From: Haliscomenobacter sp.
GTDB lineage: Bacteria > Bacteroidota > Bacteroidia > Chitinophagales > Saprospiraceae
Direction of reading: 5' to 3'
DNA: 64,000 nucleotides
Assembly: GCF_016718685.1 (NCBI RefSeq)
Contig: NZ_JADKCX010000017.1
Span: 20,315 to 84,314, forward strand
Below are positions 8,152 to 17,828 of this stretch, piece by piece; the first letter of the stretch is position 1; each line of letters opens with the position of its first letter. The translations under genes were made by a program, and so were the position numbers. The notes below the pieces were generated by a model that was given only the letters and a program-made list of their open reading frames with translations, was not told the origin of the DNA and did no database searches.

Positions 8152-8733
8152 TTGCAGACCAAGCTGAACGACCAAGAATTTTTCGATTTGTTGTCCACAA
8201 ATGCCGAAAAGGCCTTTGAATGGTTGTTCCGCAGGTACTTTACGGAATTGTGCCAGGTGGTGTATCGTGTTACTCCTGATGAGCACCTTGCTCAAGACCT
8301 GGTACAAGAGGTGTTGTATGAGTTGTGGCGTAAGCGGGATCAATTGATCATCACCACGTCTTTGCGGGCGTACCTCAAACGTGCAGTGTTGAATCGAACC
8401 CTGAATCACCTGCGCGACAATCGAAAGTGGTCGACAGAGGAACGAATGCCTGAGTTGGCCGATCAGGAATTTGACCCTACCGAAAACATGCGTGCGGAAG
8501 AACTGCAAAAAAGGGTGGATGCTGCAATTGATGAACTTCCCGAAAGATGCAGAATGGTGTTTGTCCTGAGTCGTTACGAGGAACTTTCTTATCGGGACAT
8601 CGCCACTGAATTGGGTATCGCTGAAAAGACAGTGGAAAACCAGGTCTCAAAAGCATTGAAATACCTGCGAGAACGACTTCAACCTTTTTTGAAAGACGGC
8701 TTGTTTTTAATGATTTTGTGGTTGGGGACTTAG
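8152..8733 (+). CDS. ECF sigma factor of the FecI type
   Basis: 193 residues starting at a TTG codon, since no ATG is available in frame. Region 2 includes AFEWLFRRYFTELCQVVYRV and DLVQEVLYELWRKRD. Region 4 is DELPERCRMVFVLSRYEELS followed by YRDIATELGIAEKTVENQVS and KALKYLRERL. This matches Bacteroidota RpoE-like sigma factors that pair with FecR anti-sigma proteins. The FecR gene, TonB receptor and DUF4249 gene follow on the same strand, so it probably transcribes that unit in response to a ligand bound at the outer membrane. Confidence 0.9.
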   Translation: MQTKLNDQEFFDLLSTNAEKAFEWLFRRYFTELCQVVYRVTPDEHLAQDLVQEVLYELWRKRDQLIITTSLRAYLKRAVLNRTLNHLRDNRKWSTEERMPELADQEFDPTENMRAEELQKRVDAAIDELPERCRMVFVLSRYEELSYRDIATELGIAEKTVENQVSKALKYLRERLQPFLKDGLFLMILWLGT

Positions 8734-8765
8734 CTGAAATTTTTGCATTTACGCCCCATATTTGT

Positions 8766-8795
8766 ACAAATTGGTAAACTCTTCACCAATTTTGT
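8766..8795. repeat. Inverted repeat between sigma and fecR
   Basis: AAATTGGT (8768-8775) and ACCAATTT (8785-8792) form an 8-bp stem with a 9-base loop, and flanking ACA/TGT extend it past one bulged base. It could be an attenuator or operator; no T-run follows, so a classical terminator is not supported. Confidence 0.5.
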
Positions 8796-8907
8796 CAGCT
8801 AAATGGCAGAAAAGAGAAGAGAAAACCAGGGCAAGGTATAGGGGGATGTAGTTTACTTTGTGTCTAAAGAGAAAGTTACGCCAAGGCCCCATACAATTTT
8901 TTGACCA

Positions 8908-9923
8908 ATGGAGAAGATGATTCGATTTTTAGTTCGACAGTGGAAAGGAGAAGAAATAGATCCGCAAACCAAATTGCCCGATAGTGGGGCGGGTGCGGAT
9001 GCTGCTGCATTGGAAAAAGATGTCAAAAAAATTTGGGACAGCGCTGGGAAATATAAAGAAAAAGCGTTTGAGCCGGATGTAGATGCCAACTGGCAAAAAT
9101 TTAAAAACCGGATCCATTCGGCTCCACTTGAAGTCGAAGCCACTCCGGTACGCAGGCTGGTTCCTCGTTATTGGTGGGCAGCTGCTTCGATAGCTGCAAT
9201 CGCATTAGTGTCCTGGTTGGTTTTTGGGCAGATGGGTGCTGATTCCGATATCAAAACCTTTGCCACCAATTCCAGACAAATCAAAAAGTGGTACTTCCAG
9301 ACCAATCCGTTGTCTGGCTCAATAGCAATAGTGAAATCAGTTTTGGCAAAAACTTTAACCGCAGGAGCTTGCGCAATGTAAAATTACGTGGAGAGGCTTT
9401 TTTTGAAGTACAACCCAATCCTGCTCGGCCATTTCAGGTCGAAACTCCTCATGGGCTAATTGAAGTTTTGGGCACCAGTTTTAATGTTCGAGGCCTGAAA
9501 ATAGAAACACAAACCGAAGTACAAGTGATGCATGGTTTGGTGGCCTTAATGAGCAAAGAACAAGACAGCAAAAGAATCGAAGTGCCTGCAAACTTTGTCG
9601 GGTATATTTCAGCCGATGCAGGACGACTTAATAAAGAAATTTTACAAAATACCAAGGTGTTTGCCTCAGCCCAGGTATGGCGAACCAGAAAAATCAACCT
9701 TGAGCAACGAACCTTGGCGGAAGCCCAGGAAATCATGCGCAGGTATACCGACAAACGGCTGGAATTTTCTGACCCCCGCCTGGCCAATTGTATATTCACC
9801 TGGACGCTCCAATTAGACAAACCGGAAGCGAGCCTTCAATTGCTGGCACAAAGTGGAAATTTTCGTTTAGAAAAAACAACTTCGACCGTTTTCCGTTTGG
9901 AAGGAAAGGCCTGTCCTAAGTAA
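8908..9923 (+). CDS. FecR family anti-sigma factor (frame break at 9283-9287)
   Basis: The N-terminal cytoplasmic part carries the sigma-binding region, a membrane helix at about residues 90-107 (YWWAAASIAAIALVSWLVFG), and the periplasmic FecR domain starts at TFATNSRQIKK. There the frame breaks. Adding one A to the AAAAA run at 9283-9287 continues it as VVLPDQSVVWLNSNSEISFG, the hallmark start of FecR, followed by LRGEAFFEVQPNPARPFQVE and GTSFNVRG. A C-terminal DUF4974-like region covers about the last 80 residues. Two separate open frames (8908-9381 and 9288-9923) therefore belong to one gene. It relays occupancy of the downstream TonB receptor to the upstream sigma factor. Confidence 0.85.
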
Positions 9924-9989
9924 GCTAAAGCTCGTCATTATTACGGGGCAACTAATTCATACCCTAGTTGTCTTGTAGAAATCAGCAGT

Positions 9990-12636
9990 ATGAAGGGAAA
10001 ACTTCTACCCGGGCTGATGATTTGTTGTTTATTGGCCGTCTCCAACCTGTTTGGCCAAGAGGCGCTTGACCGCGTCGTATCGATTTCTTTCGAAGATCAA
10101 TCTCCCGTCAAGGCACTACTGCATTTGCGTAAATCTTTCGACCTCAACATTGTTTTTTCAGACAACCAATTGCCTCGACGCAACAATTTTCCGCTAAGTT
10201 TTCAAGAGCAAAGCATTCGACTGATTCTTGATGCCATTCTGGCCAATACGGGATTGAGCTACCGGACCGAAATGGCTGGTGTTGTGGTCACCCGAACGAT
10301 CCCCAACTCAAAATGGCGTTCGAGGTTTACCATTCAGGGCATGGTGGAAACGGCGGGAAATGCAGAAACCTTGAATGGGGCCAATGTTTTTGCCCTCAAC
10401 CAAAACGAAGGGACACATTCCAATGAACAGGGAGTATTCAGCCTGTCCTTACTTCCTGGACCTACTCAAATCAGCATTTCATTTATCGGGTTCCGAACGG
10501 ATACCTTGTACATCGACCTAAGGCAAGACACTTTTTTACGGATATCCCTACAGCGCGAAAGTCAACAAATGGAAGCAGTAGTCATTCCTGGTACGCCGGA
10601 ACGAGAAGGAATGGACTTTGGGCATTACAATTTTGATTTGGAACAGTTGCAGCGCATGCCAAAAATTGGGGGTGAGACTGATTTGATTCGGGCGGTACAA
10701 ATGCTTCCGGGGGTACAAACGGGTCCGGATGGGGTTGGTGGCGTTTTTGTACGGGGAGGCGAGGCTGGCCATAATTTGGTGATCATCGATGATGTGCCCG
10801 TTTACAATTTCAATCATGCCGCAGGAGTCTTGTCGGTTTTTAATACCAGCATTGTCAAATCAACGTTACTCTGGCCGACTTTCATCGGTGCTGGATGTGC
10901 GGATGCGCGATGGCAATAAAGAATACTGGACTGCCAGTGGAGAATTGGGGCTGGTATCGGGTAGATTGACCGTCGAAGGGCCAATTGTAAAAAATAAAAG
11001 CTCCTTGCTACTGGCTGGGCGTGCTTCTCTGCTCAACTGGGTACTCAGACCCTATTCCCGGCAATTTAAATCACGTAAGGGGGAAGAAGGGGAAAGCAGC
11101 TATGCCTTTTACGATTTTAATGCAAAGTTTAATGTTGAAATAGGGGGGAAAGATCGACTGTTTTTCAGTTTTTATCGAGGACAGGACGATTTTGGCAACC
11201 AGGGTGATTCTCAGGATACCCTCAATTTGCTCATCAGTGACCGGGTCGGTACGTTTAGATTCAGACAAGTTTATCGCGAGAAACTGTATTGGACCAATAC
11301 CGGAGGATCACTGCGTTGGAGCCACATTCTCAACAAAAAGCTGTTCGCCAATACCACCCTTACTTTTAGCGAATTGAATGTGAACATTGCCACTGCATCG
11401 AGTGATACGGTGGCCATTATTTTACCGATCCCTTCGATTGATTATGATGCTGATTTTGGCAATTATTCTTCCAGTATTCGCGATTTGGGCGCGCGTACCG
11501 ATTTTCACTGGGATATAGCCCCCGGGAATAAAGTTCGTTTTGGTTTGCGTATCCAACGCAACCATTTTGTACCAGGTATAGAGGAATATGACGACGATTA
11601 TAAGGAATACATTCCCCCACAGGGCTCGATTAGCCGAACGGTTCACACCACGGGTTGGTCTTTGTACGTCGAAAACGAAAGACGTTTTTTTGCGCGGCGT
11701 CTGTATTGTAACTATGGCCTGAATGTGGCGGGGTGGAACGTCGATAAAAAGAACTACGCCATCCTGGAACCCCGGGTCGCCATCTCCTATTTGTTGGCAG
11801 ATTCTACTTATCTGGAAGCCTCGGTCAGCAGGATGAGTCAGTTTTTGCATCTCCTGTCGGGAACAAACATTGGATTGCCTACTGATTTGTGGGTGCCTTC
11901 AACCGGACAAATTGGCCCAGAACTATCTTGGCAATATACCCTGGGTATCCGTAGAAATTTATGGCGAGGCTGGAATTTAGGGATAGAAGGGTATTTTAAA
12001 CAAATGAAAAACCTGGTCAATTATTCCGAAGGTGCCAATTTCCTGGACGATTGGGAACAAAACATCACCGTTGGCTCAGGAAGAGCATATGGTTTGGACA
12101 TGATGTTGCGCAAAGATGCGGGTAGAATCAATGGATACATTGCCTACACTTTGGGGCGCACCGATCGTATTTTCCCCAAAATCAACCTAGGTGAACGCTA
12201 TCCTTTCAAATATGATCACCGACATGATTTCAAAATTTGGGGCGATTTTCGGTTTTCTTCCAAAGTAGATTTATCCGCTTCATGGGTGTTTAGTTCGGGT
12301 TTGGCTTTTAGTTTGCCTCAGGATGCATTTACTGTAGAAATTCCAGGGGTATCACCTCCCGTAACTGTCATCGACTTTGGCCCCAAGAACAGCTCCCGTT
12401 TGCCTGCCTATCACCGCTTTGACATTGGACTCAACCTACATTTTTTTTCCAAAAAGGGGATCGCCCATCATTTTCAATTTGGAGCCTACAATGCGTACAG
12501 CAGGCGCAATCCATTGTATTACCAACTGCGTACTATCTATGTGGAAGAGGATGGCCGCCTGAAAGAAGAAAAAGTGTTTACGGGAGTGCATCTTTTACCT
12601 TTTTTGCCTTCAATTAACTATTCTGTAAAATTTTAG
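9990..12636 (+). CDS. TonB-dependent receptor with STN signalling domain (frame break near 10862)
   Basis: Outer-membrane transducer-type receptor. There is a signal peptide to about residue 22, a Secretin/TonB N-terminal (STN) domain at about 30-105, a carboxypeptidase-like beta-sandwich at about 112-190 (GVFSLSLLPGPTQISISFIG), and a plug at about 200-290 (RAVQMLPGVQTGPDGVGGVF, then VRGGEAGHNLVIIDDVPVYN). The frame breaks after FNTSIVKS and resumes in another frame at RYSGRLSSVLDVRM. Compared with the second receptor at 58 kb, about nine residues (DVSLSRGGIS equivalents) are missing, so roughly 29 bases seem deleted rather than a single base. The barrel runs to SINYSVKF with a C-terminal aromatic residue. 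Sigma and FecR genes lie upstream. Confidence 0.85.
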
Positions 12637-12726
12637 TTAAATTTGTCTGATTTTTTACAAATCTGACCAACGAAAGCGTCTTATTTTCCGTCAATTCAAA
12701 ATGATCAGGCATTTAAACGGCTTAAT

Positions 12727-13652
12727 GTGAAAAAAAATCTACGAGGCATATTATCGCTGAGCCTTTTGGCACTCCTCTTTGGTTGTGAAAAACCACAGTT
12801 ATCGGACCTGTATCAGCACAAGCCTCGTCTGGTTGTCATTTCAAATTTCACTACCCTGGACGGGATTCAAGTCAAGGTATCCAAAAGCCGCTCACCACTG
12901 GATAATGGGGAACTGAGTACATTACGAATGCCAAAGTAGAAATCTGGGAGGGAGAGCAATTGCTTGAACGCCTCAATTTGAACGACACCCGGGAGGAAAA
13001 AATACCTTTTTATACCAGTGAAGTCATCAAACCACGCATAGGGGTCGATTATACCGTCAAAGTTAGTGCACCTGGTTTCGAAACGGTTACAGCTACCAGT
13101 CGCATTCCGGAAAGCGTAAATCTGGATAGCGTTTTGGTGGAAAAATTGAAAGCTACTCCCGATGACCCGGGTTTTGTGCGGTACGATTTTGATCTGGCCA
13201 TCTATTTTACCGATCCTTTAATTGAACGCAATTTTTATCATGTCAATGTGTTTCAAAAAAGCATGACACCACTTAAAGATGGAGTAGATTTTTTGGAACA
13301 AACCAAAAAACTGGTCTTTGGCTCTGAAGTCAATTCCAATTATATCGTTGCCAATTACGATGGTGGCCTTTTGATTGAAGACAAGCTCATTGACGGTCGT
13401 GCCATCCGCATCCCTATCCCCATTTCGATGCGGATGCCTGCTCATTTGCAGAATTTTGACGAGCTGATTGTAGAACTACGCTCCGTCTCTGAAGAATATT
13501 ACCTTTTCCATTCTACCGTTAGTCGACAACAAGACAATGATGATTTACCCTTCTCTGATCCAGTAGTATTGTTCAACAACATTCGCAATGGGCAAGGGGT
13601 CTTTGCTGGTTATAGTCAAGCCAAGCAGGCTGTGGTCATCAAACCTAAGTAA
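12727..13652 (+). CDS. DUF4249 lipoprotein (frame break at 12907-12910)
   Basis: A GTG start gives a lipoprotein signal (SLSLLALLFGC, lipobox cysteine near residue 20). The first frame ends at 12939. Adding one G to GGGG (12907-12910) continues it as GTEYITNAKVEIWEGEQLLE, the usual first strand of DUF4249, and the rest runs through DYTVKVSAPGFETVTATSRI to 13652. DUF4249 proteins are surface or periplasmic lipoproteins encoded directly after TonB receptors, presumably partners in uptake. The gene closes the sigma-FecR-receptor unit. The second DUF4249 gene lies at 60693. Confidence 0.78.
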
Positions 13653-13830
13653 GGGGTAATTTTTACGGTGATTTGGTCTTTTGTGCCGTTCCGATGACTA
13701 TTCTTTCCTTTTTTTTATTTTTTTCCAATAAATCACTTGCTGGCGTGGGGGTAACCCAATTCTTATGTGTCAAGGAGTTGTGTATTTAGCAAAATCACCC
13801 AACTTTTTTCATTGAAAAAACTCTTGACTC

Positions 13831-14553
13831 ATGACCATATACGCCAATAACAACCGCAAAAGAAATCTGGGCAATACCCTGGAAGCCAAAATGGCTTTCA
13901 TCGAACGCTTCGCTTTGTTTTCCTGCCTTAGTCCTGAAGAGAAGTTAGTGTTGGCCAATCAGATGGAACATCGCGAGAAATCCCGCTATAGTTTTGTGTA
14001 CGAGACCGGTGAAGGCTCGGAGGTACTTTACCTCTTGGCAGAAGGAGCCATCAAAATTGGGGCCACTTCACACGATGGTAAAGAAGTCATCAAAGCCTTG
14101 ATTCATCCCCTGGCCATGTTTGGCGAATTGGGCTTGGTCGGTGAGGTTCGCCGCCAAGAATTTGCGCAGGTCATGAAAGAAGAAGTCGTATTGTTTGCGG
14201 TGAAAGTGGAGGATTTTCGTCGTTTAATGCGCCAAAACTTTGAACTCTGCAACCGGGTAATGCTCTATTTGGGCAGCCGCCTTAGCCTGGCCGAGCAAAA
14301 AATGGAATCGCTGATCTTTAAAGATGCCCGTACCCGCATTGTGGATTTTATCAAAGATTCCGTTTCGGATCGGGGGCAGCGTGTAGGATATGAAATGTTG
14401 TTGCGCCATTCCTTGACCCATCAAGACATTGCCAACATTACCTGTACATCTCGGCAAACGGTAACCCTGGTCTTGAATGAATTGCGCAAATCTGACCTGA
14501 TTTATTTCAATCGGGGTAAGATATTGGTGCGGGATTTGGCGCGCTTGGCGTGA
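13831..14553 (+). CDS. Crp/Fnr family transcriptional regulator
   Basis: 240 residues. An N-terminal cyclic-nucleotide-binding fold at about 25-140 (FVYETGEGSEVLYLLAEGAI, then PLAMFGELGLVG), a long dimerisation helix at about 140-170 (LYLGSRLSLAEQKMESLIFK), and a C-terminal winged helix-turn-helix with the recognition region LTHQDIANITCTSRQTVTLV. The PxxxFGExGLxG segment resembles true cNMP binders, although the conserved RxA of cAMP binding is not clearly present. No FNR-type cysteine cluster is seen. The gene stands alone between the receptor unit and a convergent rRNA methyltransferase; targets are unknown. Confidence 0.9.
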   Translation: MTIYANNNRKRNLGNTLEAKMAFIERFALFSCLSPEEKLVLANQMEHREKSRYSFVYETGEGSEVLYLLAEGAIKIGATSHDGKEVIKALIHPLAMFGELGLVGEVRRQEFAQVMKEEVVLFAVKVEDFRRLMRQNFELCNRVMLYLGSRLSLAEQKMESLIFKDARTRIVDFIKDSVSDRGQRVGYEMLLRHSLTHQDIANITCTSRQTVTLVLNELRKSDLIYFNRGKILVRDLARLA

Positions 14554-14576
14554 CCACCCCCGCACTCACACCCTTT

Positions 14577-15917
14577 CTAACCCATTCTTATTCGCCATTC
14601 CTTCGGGAAATAATTGTTGATTCTCCCTTTGATGTTCTTGATCCATCCCAGGTTGATGCCTTCGTAACTGACGAGGCCCCAACTCCCGGTGACCTCGTTT
14701 AGTTCGATTGGTTCTTTGCGTAAGTATTGCAAAGCAGTGGCCAGATCAAGACTGAAATTGGGAATAGCGGGATGCACAACCGCACTGAGGGCCAGCGATG
14801 CAGCAGGTACAAAATCCTGATGTTTGAAAGCTCCCAGTTCCAATATGGGGTCCCAGCGTCGCAAATGGGGACTGAGTTCCTGAAAGTAGTCAAAACAGGG
14901 TTGAGGAATTGCTGCCAGTTCACCATGGGGGCTTTCCAGAACTTGAAATTCAAAAGCTGGATTGATCCAGTCTTTTAACGCGCCTGTGTTTTTGCGGGGA
15001 GTATTTTTCCAAAACCCTTTTGGAGGTGTAGATTTCAATAAAGGGTACTTTTTTTCCTGGCGCAGTGCAGCGATAAAAAAACCTTCCCCATCAAGGTGGT
15101 GGGGATAACATTGGTACCCCAATTCCCGGGCTTGAATGCCCCATTCAGTTGGAAAAGCTAAGGCGATGGGTGCCAAATCCAGGTTTTCTTGCGACCACTG
15201 TACATTCAATGCATTCTCGTGGTCATTGTAAGTACAGGTACAATAGATGAGTATACCTCCAGGCTTGAGTAGCGCGCTGGCTTCGGCTAAAATCCGGCGT
15301 TGGCGTGCCGCACAGTGTTGCACGTGCTCAGGCGACCATTCATTGACTGCGGTGGGGTCTTTGCGAAACAAACCTTCTCCTGAACACGGCGCATCAAGTA
15401 AAACTAAATCAAACTGCCCTTGTAGTGGGGCAAACTCCCGGCTATCCTGATTGGTGCAAACCACATTGGGATAGCCCCATTTGCTCAGGTTTTCGCGCAG
15501 AATTTGATACCTGCTTTTGATGACTTCGTTGCTGATCAATAAGCTTCCCTCCGACAGCGCCGCAGCAAGCAGGGTACTTTTCCCTCCAGGGGCTGCCGCC
15601 AAATCCAGAACTTTGAGTGGACTGTTCAAATCGACTGTTTGTTGCAAAACAGACAACAACAACATGGATGAAGCTTCTTGTACATAATAAGCTCCACCGT
15701 GTAGTCGCGGATCAAGTGTAAACACCGGACGAGTGGGTAAATATACTCCTTCTGGATGCCATTTTACTCCGGCGTAATTTTCCTCCCAATGTTTTAATTT
15801 TAGAGGATTCCGACGCACACTTACGGGAATAGGGGAGGAGAGTGCCTGGAGGAAATCCGCATAAGCTGCCTGGCCTAGTTGGTCTTGCATTTGGGCTGAA
15901 AAAGCAGCTGGGAGCAT
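14577..15917 (-). CDS. NOL1/NOP2/Sun rRNA m5C methyltransferase (RsmF/YebU-like)
   Basis: 446 residues. The Rossmann SAM-binding core is at about 100-240 with VLDLAAAPGGKSTLLAAAL (motif I) and LVLLDAPCSGEGLFRKDP (motif IV, with one catalytic cysteine). Motif VI, IYCTCTYNDHEN, carries the second cysteine. The C-terminal 180 residues form the RsmF-type domain and end LGWIKNIKGRINNYFPKEWR. It methylates C5 of a cytidine in 16S rRNA. The 446-residue length with this tail points to the RsmF/YebU branch rather than RsmB. It is the last gene before the polysaccharide set on the same strand. Confidence 0.88.
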   Translation of the reverse strand: MLPAAFSAQMQDQLGQAAYADFLQALSSPIPVSVRRNPLKLKHWEENYAGVKWHPEGVYLPTRPVFTLDPRLHGGAYYVQEASSMLLLSVLQQTVDLNSPLKVLDLAAAPGGKSTLLAAALSEGSLLISNEVIKSRYQILRENLSKWGYPNVVCTNQDSREFAPLQGQFDLVLLDAPCSGEGLFRKDPTAVNEWSPEHVQHCAARQRRILAEASALLKPGGILIYCTCTYNDHENALNVQWSQENLDLAPIALAFPTEWGIQARELGYQCYPHHLDGEGFFIAALRQEKKYPLLKSTPPKGFWKNTPRKNTGALKDWINPAFEFQVLESPHGELAAIPQPCFDYFQELSPHLRRWDPILELGAFKHQDFVPAASLALSAVVHPAIPNFSLDLATALQYLRKEPIELNEVTGSWGLVSYEGINLGWIKNIKGRINNYFPKEWRIRMG

Positions 15918-15974
15918 GATTTGATCAATTCATAAGACTTGTTGTAACGAGAGGCTTCTTGGTACACCACAAGT

Positions 15975-16559
15975 CTATGGTTTTTTAAATAAGGTTTGTT
16001 CCACGATCTCACAGACAATATGCCCCAATAGCATATGACACTCCTGAATGCGGGGAGTGTCCTTGGAAGGGATATTGATCAGTACATCACAAAGTTGTGC
16101 CATTTTGCCTCCATCCATCCCGGTCATTCCGATCACGATCATGCCTTGTTCACGTGCCGCTGCAATGGCTTTCAACACATTGGCAGAATTGCCGGAAGTT
16201 GATAAGGCTATCAGCACATCACCCGGAGTGCCCATGGCCCGAAGCAAACGAGCATATATTTCTTCATAGCCGTAATCGTTGCTCACGGCAGTGAGGTATG
16301 AGGTATTGACGTGAAGTGCCTCTGCATACAAGGGGGGGCGATCGAAATAATAACGTCCGGAAAGTTCCGCAGCGAGGTGCTGTGCATCGGCAGCACTTCC
16401 ACCATTGCCACAAAACAGCACTTTTTTGCCCTCCTGAAAGGCTTTAAGCAAAGCATCCGCCATTTGTTGGCAGCGCTCCAGCAAATCTTCCTGCTCGTGC
16501 AGCAAGGTCACCACGTACAAATGGGAAGCAATGCGGGTTTGAATCAACGGATGGATCAT
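15975..16559 (-). CDS. gmhA: Phosphoheptose isomerase (SIS domain)
   Basis: 194 residues from the ATG at 16559. An upstream in-frame start at 16595 would add 12 residues inside the previous gene. The SIS fold shows VLFCGNGGSAADAQHLAAEL and LIALSTSGNSANVLKAI, with the metal-ligand candidates H in AQHLAAE and H in ECHMLLGH. GmhA converts sedoheptulose 7-phosphate to D-glycero-D-manno-heptose 7-phosphate for lipopolysaccharide core or heptose glycans. The start overlaps the stop of the glycosyltransferase by four bases (ATGA), indicating coupled translation. No other heptose genes (hldE, gmhB) are in view, so a heptose-containing glycan is inferred. Confidence 0.9.
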   Translation of the reverse strand: MIHPLIQTRIASHLYVVTLLHEQEDLLERCQQMADALLKAFQEGKKVLFCGNGGSAADAQHLAAELSGRYYFDRPPLYAEALHVNTSYLTAVSNDYGYEEIYARLLRAMGTPGDVLIALSTSGNSANVLKAIAAAREQGMIVIGMTGMDGGKMAQLCDVLINIPSKDTPRIQECHMLLGHIVCEIVEQTLFKKP

Positions 16560-17827
16560 TTTGTATACATTATCACCTTGGCGTAATTCTCCCAACTCAT
16601 TTCAGAGGTTTTGTTCCGAATGTTCTCATGAGGAATGGGCGCGTCCAAAAAACGCAGCATTTGTTGAGCCATTGAGTCGATGTCGCCAGCTTCGGCCAGA
16701 TAGCCGCTGTAACCTTCCTGGATGGTCTCGGGGAAATGCCCTACTTTGGTTGCCACCAGAGGCAGGGCAAAGTTGTAACTCAGCGACTCTATGCCCGAGG
16801 GAGTGGCGTAGTCATAAAAAAGCACCACACAGTCGGCCACCTGAAAATATTTGTGTACGTCTTCGTTGGGAATAAATGTATTGAACACCGCAACGCGATC
16901 GCGCAGATTGAGTTCATCGATTAAGGCCAGTGGATTGTACTGACGCTCGTCGTCACTTTGCCGCAAGACTACTTTTTTGGCGAGGCCAAACAGGGCATTT
17001 TTGATCTTGGTAGTGAGCTTGGTATTGTCCAGGGTTTGCCAAAATGATTCCCCACAAATGAGCAGAGAAACATCATCACGCTGGGCTGCCACTTTTTGGA
17101 AGGCCGGAATCACGTGATGTAAACCTTTGTATTTGCGGATGAAACCAAAAAACAGGAATACATGTTTGCGCAAACCATGGGCTTGTTTAAACGCAGCGAT
17201 ATCAAAATCAGCCTTGGGTTGGAAAAGATCGTAAATCGGGTGGTACAACTTAAGCACAGTCTGTTCGGCTGGATTCGCGCTGCGCTGTCCATCGTAGCTG
17301 AGCTGGAATTGGCGCTGTGGATACAGGGTTTGTAATTCTTGATAAGTCTTGAGCGCGTGAACGATGTAGGTTTTTGCTTTGCCGATGCCCAGTTTGGTAA
17401 AAAACTGATCTACGCTGCTGTTCTCCTTCTGGATGACAAAATGCAAATCGAGGATCACCTCAATCTCAGGATGATGGCGCAACCAACTGACGATGCGCCC
17501 GATCGGGAGCCCCTGAATGGCAATGGCCCACTGGAAAACCACCTTGTCGGGTTTTAGACTCAGGATGTACTGATAAGTCTGGTACCAACTCAAGGGGTTG
17601 TTGTAGTTGGTGATGTATTTTACCTTGATATGGCTACCTTCCAGCAAATCCATCCGGCTGGATTTGTCGATAAATTCCCGGGGAATGATGGCCGGGTACT
17701 GTTGTGTCCAGGACACGATGTGGACTTCGGTACCGGGGATTTTGTCCAGTGCTTTCGCCAAGGAAGTATTGTAGTTGGAAATTCCTCCTTTGAATTTTGG
17801 CCCAGGGCCAAAGCAGACTACCTTCAT
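16556..17827 (-). CDS. Glycosyltransferase, GT-B fold (family 4-like)
   Basis: 423 residues. The N-terminal Rossmann domain opens VCFGPGPKFKGGISNYNTSL, where KGGI is the usual glycine-rich loop of family 4/1 enzymes. The C-terminal domain contains VFLFFGFIRKYKGLHHVIPA, a family 1 hallmark, and the nucleotide-sugar site DCVVLFYDYATPSGIESLSY, with E in the E-x7-E-like region, then PLVATKVGHFPE. It transfers a sugar in polysaccharide or lipopolysaccharide assembly; donor and acceptor are not predictable. It lies between the epimerase (one base apart) and gmhA (four-base overlap) in one operon. Confidence 0.85.
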   Translation of the reverse strand: MKVVCFGPGPKFKGGISNYNTSLAKALDKIPGTEVHIVSWTQQYPAIIPREFIDKSSRMDLLEGSHIKVKYITNYNNPLSWYQTYQYILSLKPDKVVFQWAIAIQGLPIGRIVSWLRHHPEIEVILDLHFVIQKENSSVDQFFTKLGIGKAKTYIVHALKTYQELQTLYPQRQFQLSYDGQRSANPAEQTVLKLYHPIYDLFQPKADFDIAAFKQAHGLRKHVFLFFGFIRKYKGLHHVIPAFQKVAAQRDDVSLLICGESFWQTLDNTKLTTKIKNALFGLAKKVVLRQSDDERQYNPLALIDELNLRDRVAVFNTFIPNEDVHKYFQVADCVVLFYDYATPSGIESLSYNFALPLVATKVGHFPETIQEGYSGYLAEAGDIDSMAQQMLRFLDAPIPHENIRNKTSEMSWENYAKVIMYTK

Positions 17828-17828
17828 A

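Noticed and set aside
12655..12690. Hairpin after the first TonB receptor as a terminator
   Set aside because: Six-bp AT-only stem; expected by chance in this AT-rich gap.
15935..15976. AGACTTGT/ACAAGTCT inverted repeat after gmhA as a terminator
   Set aside because: Only 8 bp, 26-base loop and no T-run on the minus strand; too weak to call.
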